From Megasphaera_A sueciensis (GTDB taxonomy: Bacteria > Bacillota > Negativicutes > Veillonellales > Megasphaeraceae), in NCBI RefSeq assembly GCF_050219315.1, contig NZ_CP116939.1:1364001-1428000 (forward strand): DNA of 64,000 nucleotides, given 5' to 3'. Numbering within the stretch: the stretch's first letter is position 1; every line of letters starts with the position of its first letter. The position numbers and the translations under genes are program-made. Shown piece by piece: positions 23,402-32,476 of the stretch. The notes beneath the pieces were generated by a model. It had not been told where the DNA came from. It did no database searches and saw nothing but the letters and a program-made list of their open reading frames with translations.

Positions 23402-24790
23402 TCACGCTCCTCGTAAATGTGCTTTAATGGCTTCCATCAAGGCATCCTGCCCGCTGCGTTTCCGCTGCAGTGCCGCGATGACCTGTTCATCTATGGTGCC
23501 GACGGTAACAAGATGGTGGATAATAACCGGCTTATCCTGTCCCTGCCGATACAATCGGGCATTGGCCTGCTGATACTGCTCCAGGCTCCAAGTCAGGCCA
23601 TACCACACAATGATGTTGCCCCCTGCCTGCAGGTTCAGCCCATAGCCGCAGCTTGCCGGATGCGCCACCAGCATTTCTATTTTCCCGGCATTCCAATCTC
23701 GTACACTATCTGCCCCGGACAGTTCTACCGCGTGCGGAAACGTAGACTTGATAGTCCACAGGTCATGCTTAAACGCATAAAACACAAGCACCGGTTTGCC
23801 TGGGTTGTCTTCCACAATTTCATATAGTTTATTCAGTTTCGCTTTATGGATCTGCGCTGTTCCTCCGAAATAACCTCCTACGTATTCCACATTCGGATCC
23901 GGATCTTCATACACGCTGCCATTGGCCATCTGTAGTAATTTATTGGACAGCGCGGCAGCATTTAAGGCAGTTATCTCCGCACCATGCAGCTCTAGTGTCA
24001 TTTCTTTTTTCATGCTCTTGTAACAATTCTTAGCGGTTTCATCCATCTGCACGTGGATGATGTTATCGATCCGCTCGGGCAGTTTTAAATAATCCTTCGT
24101 TTTTAGGCTCATACAGATATCCGACACTCTGGTATATATTTCCTTTTTTGATTTCTCATCTCGGACCAACCATTCATATACGGCGTATCCATTACTGCGC
24201 CCCGGCTTGAAATAATTTTTCCGGAACTCGCTTAGCGTTACGCCTAACCGTTTGCCGGCATCCAGCAGGTACACTTGTGCCCATATATCATGTAAGTTAT
24301 TAGGTGCTGGCGTTCCGGTCAATATGACAATCCGTTTAAAGAAAGGCCGGGCTTTGCGAAGTGCCTTAAACCGTTTGGCCTGTGGATTTTTAAAACTGCT
24401 GCTTTCGTCTACCACCAGCATATCGAAGGACGGCCGGAAACGGCACAACTCCATCAGCCACACAACGGAATCCCGGCTGATTACGTAAATATCGGCTTCT
24501 TTCTGTAACGCCTTTTTACGCTGTGCCTCCGTTCCCATTACCGTGGAAAAGGTAAGGCCCCGCAGATTGTCCCATTTCTGCGCTTCCTCCTGCCAGGTAG
24601 CCTCTGCTACTTTTTTCGGCGCCACGATAAGGACCTTACGAATGGTAAAGCAGTCATACATTAAGGCATCTATGGCATCTAATACGGTAGACGTTTTGCC
24701 AAGTCCCATCTCCCAGAACAGGCCGCAGTCCGGATGCCCTATAATATATTCGATACCTTCTTTCTGATAGGTATGTGGTGTAAATATCAT
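23402..24790 (-). CDS. SNF2/DEAD-like phage helicase
   Basis: This 462-residue superfamily 2 ATPase has a Q-like start FTPHTYQKEGIEYII, Walker A LFWEMGLGKTSTVLDAID near residue 25 and DEAH variant LVVDESSSFK. Motif III is VILTGTPAPNNLHDIW and motif VI is QANARLYRQGQDKPV. The final EQVIAALQRKRSGQDALM is typical of phage SNF2-type proteins. It is paired with a VRR-NUC nuclease upstream, a common phage combination acting on recombination or replication intermediates. The two genes overlap by 4 bases. Confidence 0.92.
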   Translation of the reverse strand: MIFTPHTYQKEGIEYIIGHPDCGLFWEMGLGKTSTVLDAIDALMYDCFTIRKVLIVAPKKVAEATWQEEAQKWDNLRGLTFSTVMGTEAQRKKALQKEADIYVISRDSVVWLMELCRFRPSFDMLVVDESSSFKNPQAKRFKALRKARPFFKRIVILTGTPAPNNLHDIWAQVYLLDAGKRLGVTLSEFRKNYFKPGRSNGYAVYEWLVRDEKSKKEIYTRVSDICMSLKTKDYLKLPERIDNIIHVQMDETAKNCYKSMKKEMTLELHGAEITALNAAALSNKLLQMANGSVYEDPDPNVEYVGGYFGGTAQIHKAKLNKLYEIVEDNPGKPVLVFYAFKHDLWTIKSTFPHAVELSGADSVRDWNAGKIEMLVAHPASCGYGLNLQAGGNIIVWYGLTWSLEQYQQANARLYRQGQDKPVIIHHLVTVGTIDEQVIAALQRKRSGQDALMEAIKAHLRGA

Positions 24791-25101
24791 AACATCGCCC
24801 TTCTATCTATTTTGCATTGGTCATCCAACATATACTGCAACAGTTTGGCCAGCTCTTCCTCACTATCCACGGTAAAGACTTTCTGATGCAGGCGTCGCAT
24901 ACGCCGGATTACGACTTGTTGTAAGGGTCTTGGCTTTTCACCGGGTGCCTTCATTTCCACAAAATACGTTCTGCCCGGCATCATTACAATCCGATCCGGT
25001 ACACCGTCCTGCCCGGGACTGGTAAACTTTAATGCCCAGCCACCCAGCCGCTTTACTCCTTGCACTAATTTTTGTTCTAGTTCTTTTTCTAAAATTTTCA
25101 T
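24787..25101 (-). CDS. VRR-NUC domain nuclease
   Basis: This 104-residue protein starts at ATG 25101 (GGAGAC upstream). EKELEQKLVQGVKRLGGWALK, PGQDGVPDRIVMMPGRTYFVE and MKAPGEKPRPLQQV show the PD-(D/E)xK core of VRR-NUC: GxPDRI, then VExK. The family cuts branched DNA such as Holliday junctions and is often linked to SNF2-like helicases in phages, as here. The gene follows an iteron-rich noncoding region. Confidence 0.9.
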   Translation of the reverse strand: MKILEKELEQKLVQGVKRLGGWALKFTSPGQDGVPDRIVMMPGRTYFVEMKAPGEKPRPLQQVVIRRMRRLHQKVFTVDSEEELAKLLQYMLDDQCKIDRRAML

Positions 25102-25132
25102 GCCGTCTCCTAATTTTTTATACAAATACAGA

Positions 25133-25444
25133 TGTTACCGATGTTACCAATTCAAGGGCCCTCTTATAAGTATTTCCCATTAGACAATTTAGAGAAGTTC
25201 CTCACGCGCGTATACGTGTCTAAAGTCTCATTTTCAAATATCTCTATATATAATTGGTTACATTGGTAACAACAGTTACTAAACTTAGCCCCTATCTAGC
25301 TTAAAAGTGTTACCAATTGGTGTTACCAAAAAAAATAATTGGTAACACCTTGCTTTCTAATTCTCTACTTTTTGCATAAAACTAAATAATTGGTAACATC
25401 GTTTTTCTTAATAATTGGTAACACTTGAAAATAATTGGTAACAC
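25133..25444. repeat. iteron-like repeats, candidate replication origin
   Basis: A gene-free stretch of about 370 bases holds at least ten copies of a core GGTAACA or its complement. Most are extended to AATTGGTAACAC/T. Rightward copies start at 25252, 25263, 25337, 25388, 25413 and 25433. Leftward copies (TGTTACCAA) lie at 25133, 25142, 25308 and 25321. The last two rightward copies are spaced 20 bases apart. The region is AT-rich and lies between the PrimPol/VapE primase-helicase gene and the VRR-NUC gene. This is typical of a phage initiator-binding origin. The rest of the gap (25160-25250) shows no gene. Confidence 0.65.
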
Positions 25445-25471
25445 TAAAAATGCTAATTTCATTCATTATAT

Positions 25472-27871
25472 TTATTTATTTATTCTTATATATGCCCGCT
25501 GCAGGCCATACAGATTGCCAAAGCGTAATTTTCCACTTCGTTCTTTATATGGCATCCATCCTTTCATCCCCTGCATGATACTATTCAGTTCCCGGGCAAC
25601 GGCGTTCGTTAACTGCGGCCGGCTGCCGTTCATGGCTTCGCACCATATTTCTAGGATGCATACCCGGTTACGAACCACACCAGTTTCGGCCGCCCCGTCG
25701 TCGTAATCCTCTAAATAGGCCTTACGGTCATACAAGTCTAAGCTGCCCCAGTTTTCCGGCAGTTTCTTATCCAGATAATCCTGTATCAGTCCGGCCTTTT
25801 CACTGCCTTCTGTATGCGCTTCCTGTAGTTCCGCAGCCGTCTTGGCAACGTCCGCTGGCAGCAGTAAAGTATCATCCTGCTGATAGGCTTCATACACCTC
25901 TGCCCATATCTGGTCTATATCTATCTCTCCGATGTCCCGGTCACTTCCCTGCACAAACAGCGGCCAAAACCTTCGGCCACCTGTGCGGTCCTTCAGAAAA
26001 ATATAATCATTGGTCGTTGCTGCAAATACGCACTGGCGGGGAAATTCTTCCGTGCGTCTGCCGTAGGGTGCTCGGAACTTATCCACCTGCCTAGAAATAA
26101 ACGCTTTGATCTGGTCATTTTCCGCTTTGTTTGCCGCCTGCATTTCAGATAGCTCAATCATCCAGCTTCCCTGCAGCTGTTCCATGGGATCTTTTCCCTG
26201 CAGGCTGACGATAGAATCGTTGAACCACTGTCGGCCAAGCTTGGCCAATACCGTAGACTTGCCAATACCCTGCGGGCCGGAGAGAACAATGCAAGGATCA
26301 AACTTGATGCCCGGATGCAGCACACGGGCAACGGCAGCCTTTAAATGTGTCAGCGTGACTGTGCGCACATATATGCTGTCTTCGGCACCCAGATAGTCAA
26401 TATAAAGCGTTTCCGCCCTCTTGACGCCGTCCCAGTGCAGGCCTTTTAAATACTCCCGTACCGGGTGAAACCGGTTCTGCGCCATGACTTCTGTCAGTGC
26501 GTCATCAATGACGCCCCGGCCGGTCAATTTGTAATACTTGGACAGGTAGTTCCGAAGACTCGCGTCATCGGCATCACGCCAGATAACTCCCTCCTGCATG
26601 CGGTGCCAGGGCAAATCTTTCTTCAGCAGGATGCGGTGGGAAAAGTCGTCTAAACCAAAACTGCCTTTTAATAGGGGATCGTGCGATAAAATCAAAATGA
26701 AGTTTTCAGCCGTCGGCTTAATGGCCGCGTTCTTGCCGCGTTCTAAGTGTTGGAGCCAGGACTGGTCTTGCTCTGCGTCCGGAAGGTCCAAGCCGTCATC
26801 CGTCATGAGCCCTCTGATTTCAGCCATATCATGTTCGGCCAATTCTTGTTTCGTGGCTTCGTCATTTCCTGCCAATTTCATCATGGCCACATAGGAAGGG
26901 CGTTTGTTGATAGGCGTCCGGTCGTCGGTATCGTCATCCAGATGACTGAACTTGTGGATCCGCACCAAATCAAACGCATTACACAATTTTCCTGATGCCG
27001 GATCCGTTCCGTGATGGGAATACGCAAATTTATCATCATAGAGCACCAACCCAGAAGACGTACTGCCCTCGGCGTATGTGTATCGGTCTTCATGCCCCGT
27101 CGGGAGATATACCTCATTTAAAAATGTTTCAATGGCCTGTGTTATAGTGTACTGTCGGCAAAAAGCTCCGATAAGTCCCGGTTTTTCCGCCGGCTCCCCT
27201 TGATGTTTGGCCTCCGTCTGTCGTGCTTTTACTTCCGTAGGGCCTACAGGCCACTCTGCCGTGTCATGCCAGTCTTCATACGTAGCCAGTACGTCCGCAG
27301 GCGGTATAGGCGGTGCGTCATTATAGGTAAAGATGTACGTGCCGTCCTGCGGTGCTGATGGCCAGTACATCAACCGGTGGACGTCATAGGTAGTAACATC
27401 AAACTGTCCGATGCCGATAGTATCGGCAATACGCCGGGCAACAGCCGGATACGCTTCCGCCGGTATGGGTTCTGAAAGCGGTATCACGAGCCGCAGCCGC
27501 GGAGATTCAGGTGTATGACTGTGAGTAGAATATAAAGCCCAGGCATAATGCCCAACAGCCAAATCTACCAATAGGAGAAACGTATCCAGGTCATCCACAT
27601 GGTCCGCATCCAGACAGACCAGCTGGCGATGTATCACATTCTGCTGCAGCCGTCGGCCGCTTTTTAGTTTGCCGCCGACAAAACCGCCGACGTCCTTTGC
27701 CTTGTCCTTATCTGACTTTTTAAAGGTCCTGTACTCAGCTGCGGTTTCACCTGTCCGTGACGGAGTCTCCAGTTTATGCAGAAACTCTGACCATAAAACA
27801 GACTTTGTGCGCCAAACTTCCGCAAACCGGTTGGCCCCTGTTGCTATATCAAACTGTAAATCGTACTTCAT
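25472..27871 (-). CDS. primase-helicase: PrimPol-like domain plus VapE helicase
   Basis: This is a 799-residue two-part replication protein. The N-terminal ~220 residues have VCLDADHVDDLDTF and TYSTHSHT-type PESPRLRLVIPLSEPI, matching the archaeo-eukaryotic PrimPol-like fold that opens many phage primases. The C-terminal ~400 residues are a VapE/SF3-like ATPase: VREYLKGLHWDGVKR, Walker A SGPQGIGKSTVLAKLG, a Walker B-like SWMIELSEMQAANKAE, and FAATTNDYIFLKDRTGGRRF with an arginine finger. It probably initiates and unwinds at the adjacent iteron region. Confidence 0.92.
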   Translation of the reverse strand: MKYDLQFDIATGANRFAEVWRTKSVLWSEFLHKLETPSRTGETAAEYRTFKKSDKDKAKDVGGFVGGKLKSGRRLQQNVIHRQLVCLDADHVDDLDTFLLLVDLAVGHYAWALYSTHSHTPESPRLRLVIPLSEPIPAEAYPAVARRIADTIGIGQFDVTTYDVHRLMYWPSAPQDGTYIFTYNDAPPIPPADVLATYEDWHDTAEWPVGPTEVKARQTEAKHQGEPAEKPGLIGAFCRQYTITQAIETFLNEVYLPTGHEDRYTYAEGSTSSGLVLYDDKFAYSHHGTDPASGKLCNAFDLVRIHKFSHLDDDTDDRTPINKRPSYVAMMKLAGNDEATKQELAEHDMAEIRGLMTDDGLDLPDAEQDQSWLQHLERGKNAAIKPTAENFILILSHDPLLKGSFGLDDFSHRILLKKDLPWHRMQEGVIWRDADDASLRNYLSKYYKLTGRGVIDDALTEVMAQNRFHPVREYLKGLHWDGVKRAETLYIDYLGAEDSIYVRTVTLTHLKAAVARVLHPGIKFDPCIVLSGPQGIGKSTVLAKLGRQWFNDSIVSLQGKDPMEQLQGSWMIELSEMQAANKAENDQIKAFISRQVDKFRAPYGRRTEEFPRQCVFAATTNDYIFLKDRTGGRRFWPLFVQGSDRDIGEIDIDQIWAEVYEAYQQDDTLLLPADVAKTAAELQEAHTEGSEKAGLIQDYLDKKLPENWGSLDLYDRKAYLEDYDDGAAETGVVRNRVCILEIWCEAMNGSRPQLTNAVARELNSIMQGMKGWMPYKERSGKLRFGNLYGLQRAYIRINK

Positions 27872-27874
27872 AGG

Positions 27875-29515
27875 TTACACCGCTTTCTGCTCCTGTTCCG
27901 GCATCTGCAGATCGGAGCAGGGTGTCAAATGATGTTTTTGCACCCATCCGCAGATGATGCTGTTCATCCGTGCGTCGCTGGATGCCAATTTGTTCTGCAG
28001 CAACTTGGCCTGTATCAGGGTTCCTTGCCGTACTTCGATGCAGGCCAGTATCGTGTCACCGGTACGTACTCCTACAATGATGCATTGATGTTTTACAGCC
28101 CGATCACCATAAGACTTCACACAATTATGGAGTGCTGCGCTGATAGCATTCAGCTGGTGGGTACACTCCGGCGTGTAAAACTCCAGTCCACTGATTCTGT
28201 CTCGGAGTGCCTTCATTTCCCGCGTTTGTGGAATGACCTGGTTCGCATATTTTTGCTTGTCGTGCAGCACCATAACCGCATCATGTAAATCCCGGGCGCC
28301 AACATGAGGCTGCCGCCAGAACACTTTTTGGTTTTTAGGAGTCAACTGTGCGTACATGCGTGCTGTATCACAAAGAGTTTGGCAGTACTTCGTTAAAAGA
28401 CGCATTACCGTTTCATCGTTATAGAAGCGGGCAATTCGTCGCAGAAATTTCATAACCTCTTCATTACGCCAAAATCCGGATTCATCATATCCGTTGTAAC
28501 ACCGACTCCCATTAAGGGATCTAAGGGATCCCAGAGACTGTCCGATGCGCAGCAGCATATCAAAATTGGAAGTAATGCGCTGCGCGCTTTGGAATAATAT
28601 TTCTGAAAAGAGGCCTTTGTCTTTCAGCGCCTTACGCATTGCCTTTTTCTGCGGCAGTGCAAAGGCGTCACATACGGCGGAGTAATATTCCTGCCCCCTG
28701 CGGGTGTGCGCCAGGACGGACCCCTCAAAATTAAGGAGTCCGGAAACGTTGTTCTTGGCGCGTTCCCATTTATCCCGGTCATACTTTGGGGCTGTCGGGG
28801 CGGCCAATCGCCATGCAATATTCTGTAAAGCATTAAAAAACATACCGTAGCGACCTTGCAACGATGTTCCTACGTACATGGAAGGAACTCGATACCCAAG
28901 CTTCTTACATAATTTCTGTTCGATCGTCTGCCGCCATAATTTAAAAATATCCGTTAGTTCCTTGCGCCGGATAGAAGCCCTAGATTCATTCGTTAAATAG
29001 TACAAAGGTGTTTTTTCCGGCCAATCAGGTTGGCTTAATAAATCAATGCGCCGTGTTCCTTCCGCATCTCGCACTTGTATACATTGGCGTTTGATATCCG
29101 CCTGAATGGTATAGTGATGTTTTCGTCTCCACACGGTAAACCCTAAGGGTTGCCCGTATGCTGCACTTTGCAGCGCCGCGTATCGTATTTCTAAATTAAC
29201 CGTTGTAGCTGTTTCTGTTACCCGGAACCACATCTGGGTAGGAATCGTTTCTGCGCGCTGCGTCATATAAAAATATTTGTGGTTATATCCGGTACGATTC
29301 AGGTGGGTACCACATTTCGGGCAATAGAAGGAATCGCCTTCGTCGTATGAATGATTGTTACGACACTCTACATGCCAAGTGCAACTGAATGTATGCCCGC
29401 AGTCTATGTGCCTTTGTGCCGCTGAGTAGTCGCAGGCGTAATAACCTCTTACGGGGGTATAATGCTGCACCACGTCCCACAGCGGACCTGTTTCCGCGTA
29501 TCCTAGTATTTTCAT
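27875..29515 (-). CDS. PcfJ-like domain protein
   Basis: This 546-residue protein has an N-terminal zinc-finger region (HIDCGHTFSCTWHVECRNNH, then FYCPKCGTHLN) and a long helical middle. The C-terminal block LHNCVKSYGDRAV, then CIIVGVRTGDTILACIEVRQG and IQAKLLQNKLA with IICGWVQKHH matches the PcfJ family: Cys-Val-x-x-Tyr, a VR-containing strand, an E-containing strand, then Q-x-x-x-x-x-N and a late Trp. PcfJ is best known from conjugative plasmid pCF10, where its role is poorly defined. Here it sits between DNA polymerase and primase genes, implying a DNA-processing role. Molecular function is not known. Confidence 0.75.
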   Translation of the reverse strand: MKILGYAETGPLWDVVQHYTPVRGYYACDYSAAQRHIDCGHTFSCTWHVECRNNHSYDEGDSFYCPKCGTHLNRTGYNHKYFYMTQRAETIPTQMWFRVTETATTVNLEIRYAALQSAAYGQPLGFTVWRRKHHYTIQADIKRQCIQVRDAEGTRRIDLLSQPDWPEKTPLYYLTNESRASIRRKELTDIFKLWRQTIEQKLCKKLGYRVPSMYVGTSLQGRYGMFFNALQNIAWRLAAPTAPKYDRDKWERAKNNVSGLLNFEGSVLAHTRRGQEYYSAVCDAFALPQKKAMRKALKDKGLFSEILFQSAQRITSNFDMLLRIGQSLGSLRSLNGSRCYNGYDESGFWRNEEVMKFLRRIARFYNDETVMRLLTKYCQTLCDTARMYAQLTPKNQKVFWRQPHVGARDLHDAVMVLHDKQKYANQVIPQTREMKALRDRISGLEFYTPECTHQLNAISAALHNCVKSYGDRAVKHQCIIVGVRTGDTILACIEVRQGTLIQAKLLQNKLASSDARMNSIICGWVQKHHLTPCSDLQMPEQEQKAV

Positions 29516-29527
29516 ACCGACACCCCC

Positions 29528-29911
29528 CTAAAACAGGTCATCCAAGTCAGCGGTAATGTCTTCCTCTGCTGCTGGTTCTTCCACTGGGGGCTTATCCTTT
29601 TTGTGGTGAGACCGTTTTTTTGGTTTATCTTCCGGTACAGGTTTCGCTTCATCTGCAGTAATTTTTTCGTCCACAAGTGACGTAGTCGGTTCTACTGCTG
29701 CCTCTTCTGCTTTTTTGGCTTCCTTCTGCTGATTCAGAATCTCCGCGGCCAACCGGCAGGAAACAATCGCACCATTGCAGTAATCTACTCCCGTCTTGAT
29801 ATCCGTCAGCCGAATTTCATCCGTCGTATTTACAATTTCCTGTTCCAATAAATCCTTGATTGATTGTGCCATTTCTCGTTGTTTGTTGAGCATATATTCT
29901 GTTAATTCCAT
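29528..29911 (-). CDS. hypothetical replication-operon protein with acidic DDLF tail
   Basis: This 127-residue protein starts at ATG 29911 (GGAG nine bases upstream). The N-terminal ~65 residues are helical (MLNKQREMAQSIKDLLEQEI, GVDYCNGAIVSCRLAAEIL). The rest is a Lys/Glu/Pro-rich linker (KPVPEDKPKKRSHHKKDKPP) ending ADLDDLF. The acidic DDLF tip is shared with the DUF2815 protein two genes upstream and resembles SSB-type protein-interaction tips. It lies directly downstream of the DNA polymerase gene. No known family is recognised. Confidence 0.6.
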   Translation of the reverse strand: MELTEYMLNKQREMAQSIKDLLEQEIVNTTDEIRLTDIKTGVDYCNGAIVSCRLAAEILNQQKEAKKAEEAAVEPTTSLVDEKITADEAKPVPEDKPKKRSHHKKDKPPVEEPAAEEDITADLDDLF

Positions 29912-29923
29912 AGTAATCAACTC

Positions 29924-31894
29924 CTAATCTTTCATATAATAGTTAGTTTCAAATCCGTCGGCATTCAGTACGAGCCCTTCATTCCAGGAAACATTCTGTG
30001 TCATAATAGAAATAGCTTCTTTCAGACTTCCCCGCCCTTCCGGCATTTCACAAATCACTTCATCGTGCACATGCGCCACTATCTTATACCCCACCTTATC
30101 TAGGCGCATCATAGCAACTGCCAAACAATCTCTGGCCACGGCCTGCACAATGTTTTCAACTAACTTACCGCCATAGGTTTCAAGGCGCCCCCATTTCCGG
30201 CTTGTCTGTTCCATCCCCATATACTCAATGGATTCTCCCCCGAATCGATTCGTACCGATCCGCGGATGGATGTACACCAAATGCCGGCCGCTGGGCAATT
30301 CAATAAATAAGGCGCCTTTTGCAACTCGGAATATAAGGCCACCCTGCTTAATGCGCTGTGGTTTACGGGTACGGATGGCAGTTTTTGCCGCCCGATCGGC
30401 AGCCCCCCAAAACTGAATAATTTTAGGTGACGCCGCGCGCCATTTTTCTACAATATCCGGCAGTTCTTCTTCGGATAGTCCCTTTTCTAGTGCGCCCATG
30501 GTAACAAGGGCATGCGGTCCGCCGCCGTAACCTAAGGCCAATTCAGCGACCTTCCCTTTCTGTCGCAAGTCCCCATTAACGCCATGCTTGACAACCGGAA
30601 CATGGAACATGGACGAAGCTGAAGCACAATAGATATCGCCACCTTCGGCAAATACGTTCATGCGCCACGTTTCCCCGGCAAGCCATGCAATCACCCGCGC
30701 TTCGATCGCTGAGAAGTCGGCAATGATAAACCGTTTTCCTTCCGGCGCTACGAGCGCGGTACGTACGAGCTGGGATAATACATCGGGTACGTTATCATAC
30801 AGCATTTCCATGACGTCGAGATCACCATCTTTTACGAGATTCCGCGCCATATCCAAGTCCGGCATACTGTTCCGCGGCAGGTTCTGCAGCTGTATAATAC
30901 GTCCGGCCCAGCGTCCGGAGCGCGCTGCCCCATAAAACTGGAACATGCCCCGGCACCGGCCGTCTTTGGCCATGGACCCTGCCATAGCTTCATATTTCTT
31001 GATACTGGTCTTTCCTAATAACTGCCGAATTTCCAAGATACGCCGCACATTCACCGGTAAGTCTGTTTCTGCCAAAAGTTCCTGCACGGCTTTCTTATCC
31101 ATGCATTCCAACGTTTGGCCAAGCTGTTCTTCCATCCATTCCTTGAGCTGCATGACGCTATTTGGATTCTCCAGTCCGGTGATATCCGCAGCTTCTACCA
31201 TCAAATTGTCGTGATGTATTACATTCATACAAATTGCATTGTTGACGAGCGTCTGGTCAATGGCAATACCGTTGTTGTTGATACGTTGGTCTAAGCACCA
31301 CACCTGATGTTCTGTGTCCGGTGGCCGCAACGCTAACAACTTTCTCCGGATTGCCTTTTCCACTACGACATCCTGCCGGTTGTACTCGATATATTCCGCC
31401 CATTTATCCGGGGCATCTGTCGGCATGTTTCGCGTTCGGCCGCCATTGGCTTTCGTCGGTTTACAGGGCATTGAAAAATATCGGATCAACGCCTTGCCCC
31501 GAGCATCTTTCTGCTTATCTTCACCAAAGTGCAGCACCTTGGCCACGTTAGCCAAACCCGTAGGCAAGGAATTATAGCAGGCAAGTACGCTGGAGCATTC
31601 CCACTGCGCTGTCTGCAAGGGTAGTAAATTTCTGCGCTGCAAATACTTGCTTAAGCATGTTATTTCAAAATTAGCATTAAAGGCCGTTTTGATGATATCG
31701 GTATCGTACAGGCACGCAGTCATGTCGTCCGGTAATCCCTGTCGCGTCATATCAATGACGGTAACGGGATCATCATCAAAGCTGTACCCGAACAGCAGGA
31801 TGGTAAAAACATCGGAGTCTACATATCTGTAGACTCCGTATTTGATTAAGTTGACGTCGCTGTAGGTTTCTATATCAATTGCGAGCGTTCTCAT
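29924..31894 (-). CDS. phage DNA polymerase, family A
   Basis: This 656-residue protein has an N-terminal 3'-5' exonuclease domain (TLAIDIETYSDVNLIKYG with the DIE motif, AFNANFEITCLSKYL, EYNRQDVVVEKAI). The polymerase domain has motif A FIIADFSAIEARVIAWLAGE, motif B RQKGKVAELALGYGG and motif C IVAHVHDEVICEMP. It is the phage replicative polymerase, of the type found with DUF2815/DUF2800 genes in many Firmicutes phages. Confidence 0.95.
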   Translation of the reverse strand: MRTLAIDIETYSDVNLIKYGVYRYVDSDVFTILLFGYSFDDDPVTVIDMTRQGLPDDMTACLYDTDIIKTAFNANFEITCLSKYLQRRNLLPLQTAQWECSSVLACYNSLPTGLANVAKVLHFGEDKQKDARGKALIRYFSMPCKPTKANGGRTRNMPTDAPDKWAEYIEYNRQDVVVEKAIRRKLLALRPPDTEHQVWCLDQRINNNGIAIDQTLVNNAICMNVIHHDNLMVEAADITGLENPNSVMQLKEWMEEQLGQTLECMDKKAVQELLAETDLPVNVRRILEIRQLLGKTSIKKYEAMAGSMAKDGRCRGMFQFYGAARSGRWAGRIIQLQNLPRNSMPDLDMARNLVKDGDLDVMEMLYDNVPDVLSQLVRTALVAPEGKRFIIADFSAIEARVIAWLAGETWRMNVFAEGGDIYCASASSMFHVPVVKHGVNGDLRQKGKVAELALGYGGGPHALVTMGALEKGLSEEELPDIVEKWRAASPKIIQFWGAADRAAKTAIRTRKPQRIKQGGLIFRVAKGALFIELPSGRHLVYIHPRIGTNRFGGESIEYMGMEQTSRKWGRLETYGGKLVENIVQAVARDCLAVAMMRLDKVGYKIVAHVHDEVICEMPEGRGSLKEAISIMTQNVSWNEGLVLNADGFETNYYMKD

Positions 31895-31906
31895 ATTGCT
31901 CAGCTC

Positions 31907-32476
31907 CTAAAATAAATCATCCACGCTGCTGTTGCCACCGAACGCATCGTCTTCGATATCATCATCACTGAAATCACTGTCCGTCACCACAGAACCACTA
32001 AGCGGTTCCCCGTCCTTTATTTTACGCAAGCCCTGCAGCCCGCATCCGATGCCTTTATTGCCGGAGGCTGCATACGGATAAAAGGTAATAACAGCTTGGC
32101 AGTAGCATCCACTATATACCTCCGACTTATCGAGAATTTCGTTTCTGTCACGATCCACTATTTTAGGCGCCCTATCCTCGTTTGCATTGGCGTTGATAAA
32201 ATAACAGTCTTCGTAATTCGGATCACCTGGGCGATCGGTATCACCGTCCCGGATCGGCATATGCAGTTCCTTGATTACTTTCCCCCATTTTTCTTTAGAT
32301 GCAGAATCATTTTTAACCTGTTTCAGCGCTTCGCTGATCTTAGCCAACGTCTTCTTATCGTCTTTCCGGATAAGAAGAGAACAACTATATTTCATGGTTC
32401 CGGACGGCGTTTCTTTCGGCGCCCAAATATTTGCATAACTGATCCGTACTACTCCCGTAGAAATCTTAACTGTCAT
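31907..32476 (-). CDS. ssDNA-binding protein, DUF2815
   Basis: This 189-residue protein has the DUF2815 pattern: VRISYANIWAPKETPSGTMK, YSCSLLIRKDDKKTLAKISE, MPIRDGDTDRPGDPNYEDCY, VDRDRNEILDKSEVYSGCY and ITFYPYAASGNKGIGCGLQG. The family is an OB-fold ssDNA-binding protein comparable to T7 gp2.5. The C-terminus is acidic and ends GGNSSVDDLF, comparable with SSB interaction tips. It lies between DUF2800 and the polymerase with a 4-base overlap upstream. Confidence 0.88.
   Translation of the reverse strand: MTVKISTGVVRISYANIWAPKETPSGTMKYSCSLLIRKDDKKTLAKISEALKQVKNDSASKEKWGKVIKELHMPIRDGDTDRPGDPNYEDCYFINANANEDRAPKIVDRDRNEILDKSEVYSGCYCQAVITFYPYAASGNKGIGCGLQGLRKIKDGEPLSGSVVTDSDFSDDDIEDDAFGGNSSVDDLF

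Noticed and set aside
25133..25444. CRISPR array
   Set aside because: Repeats are 11-12 bases, in both orientations with irregular spacing; no leader or cas genes.
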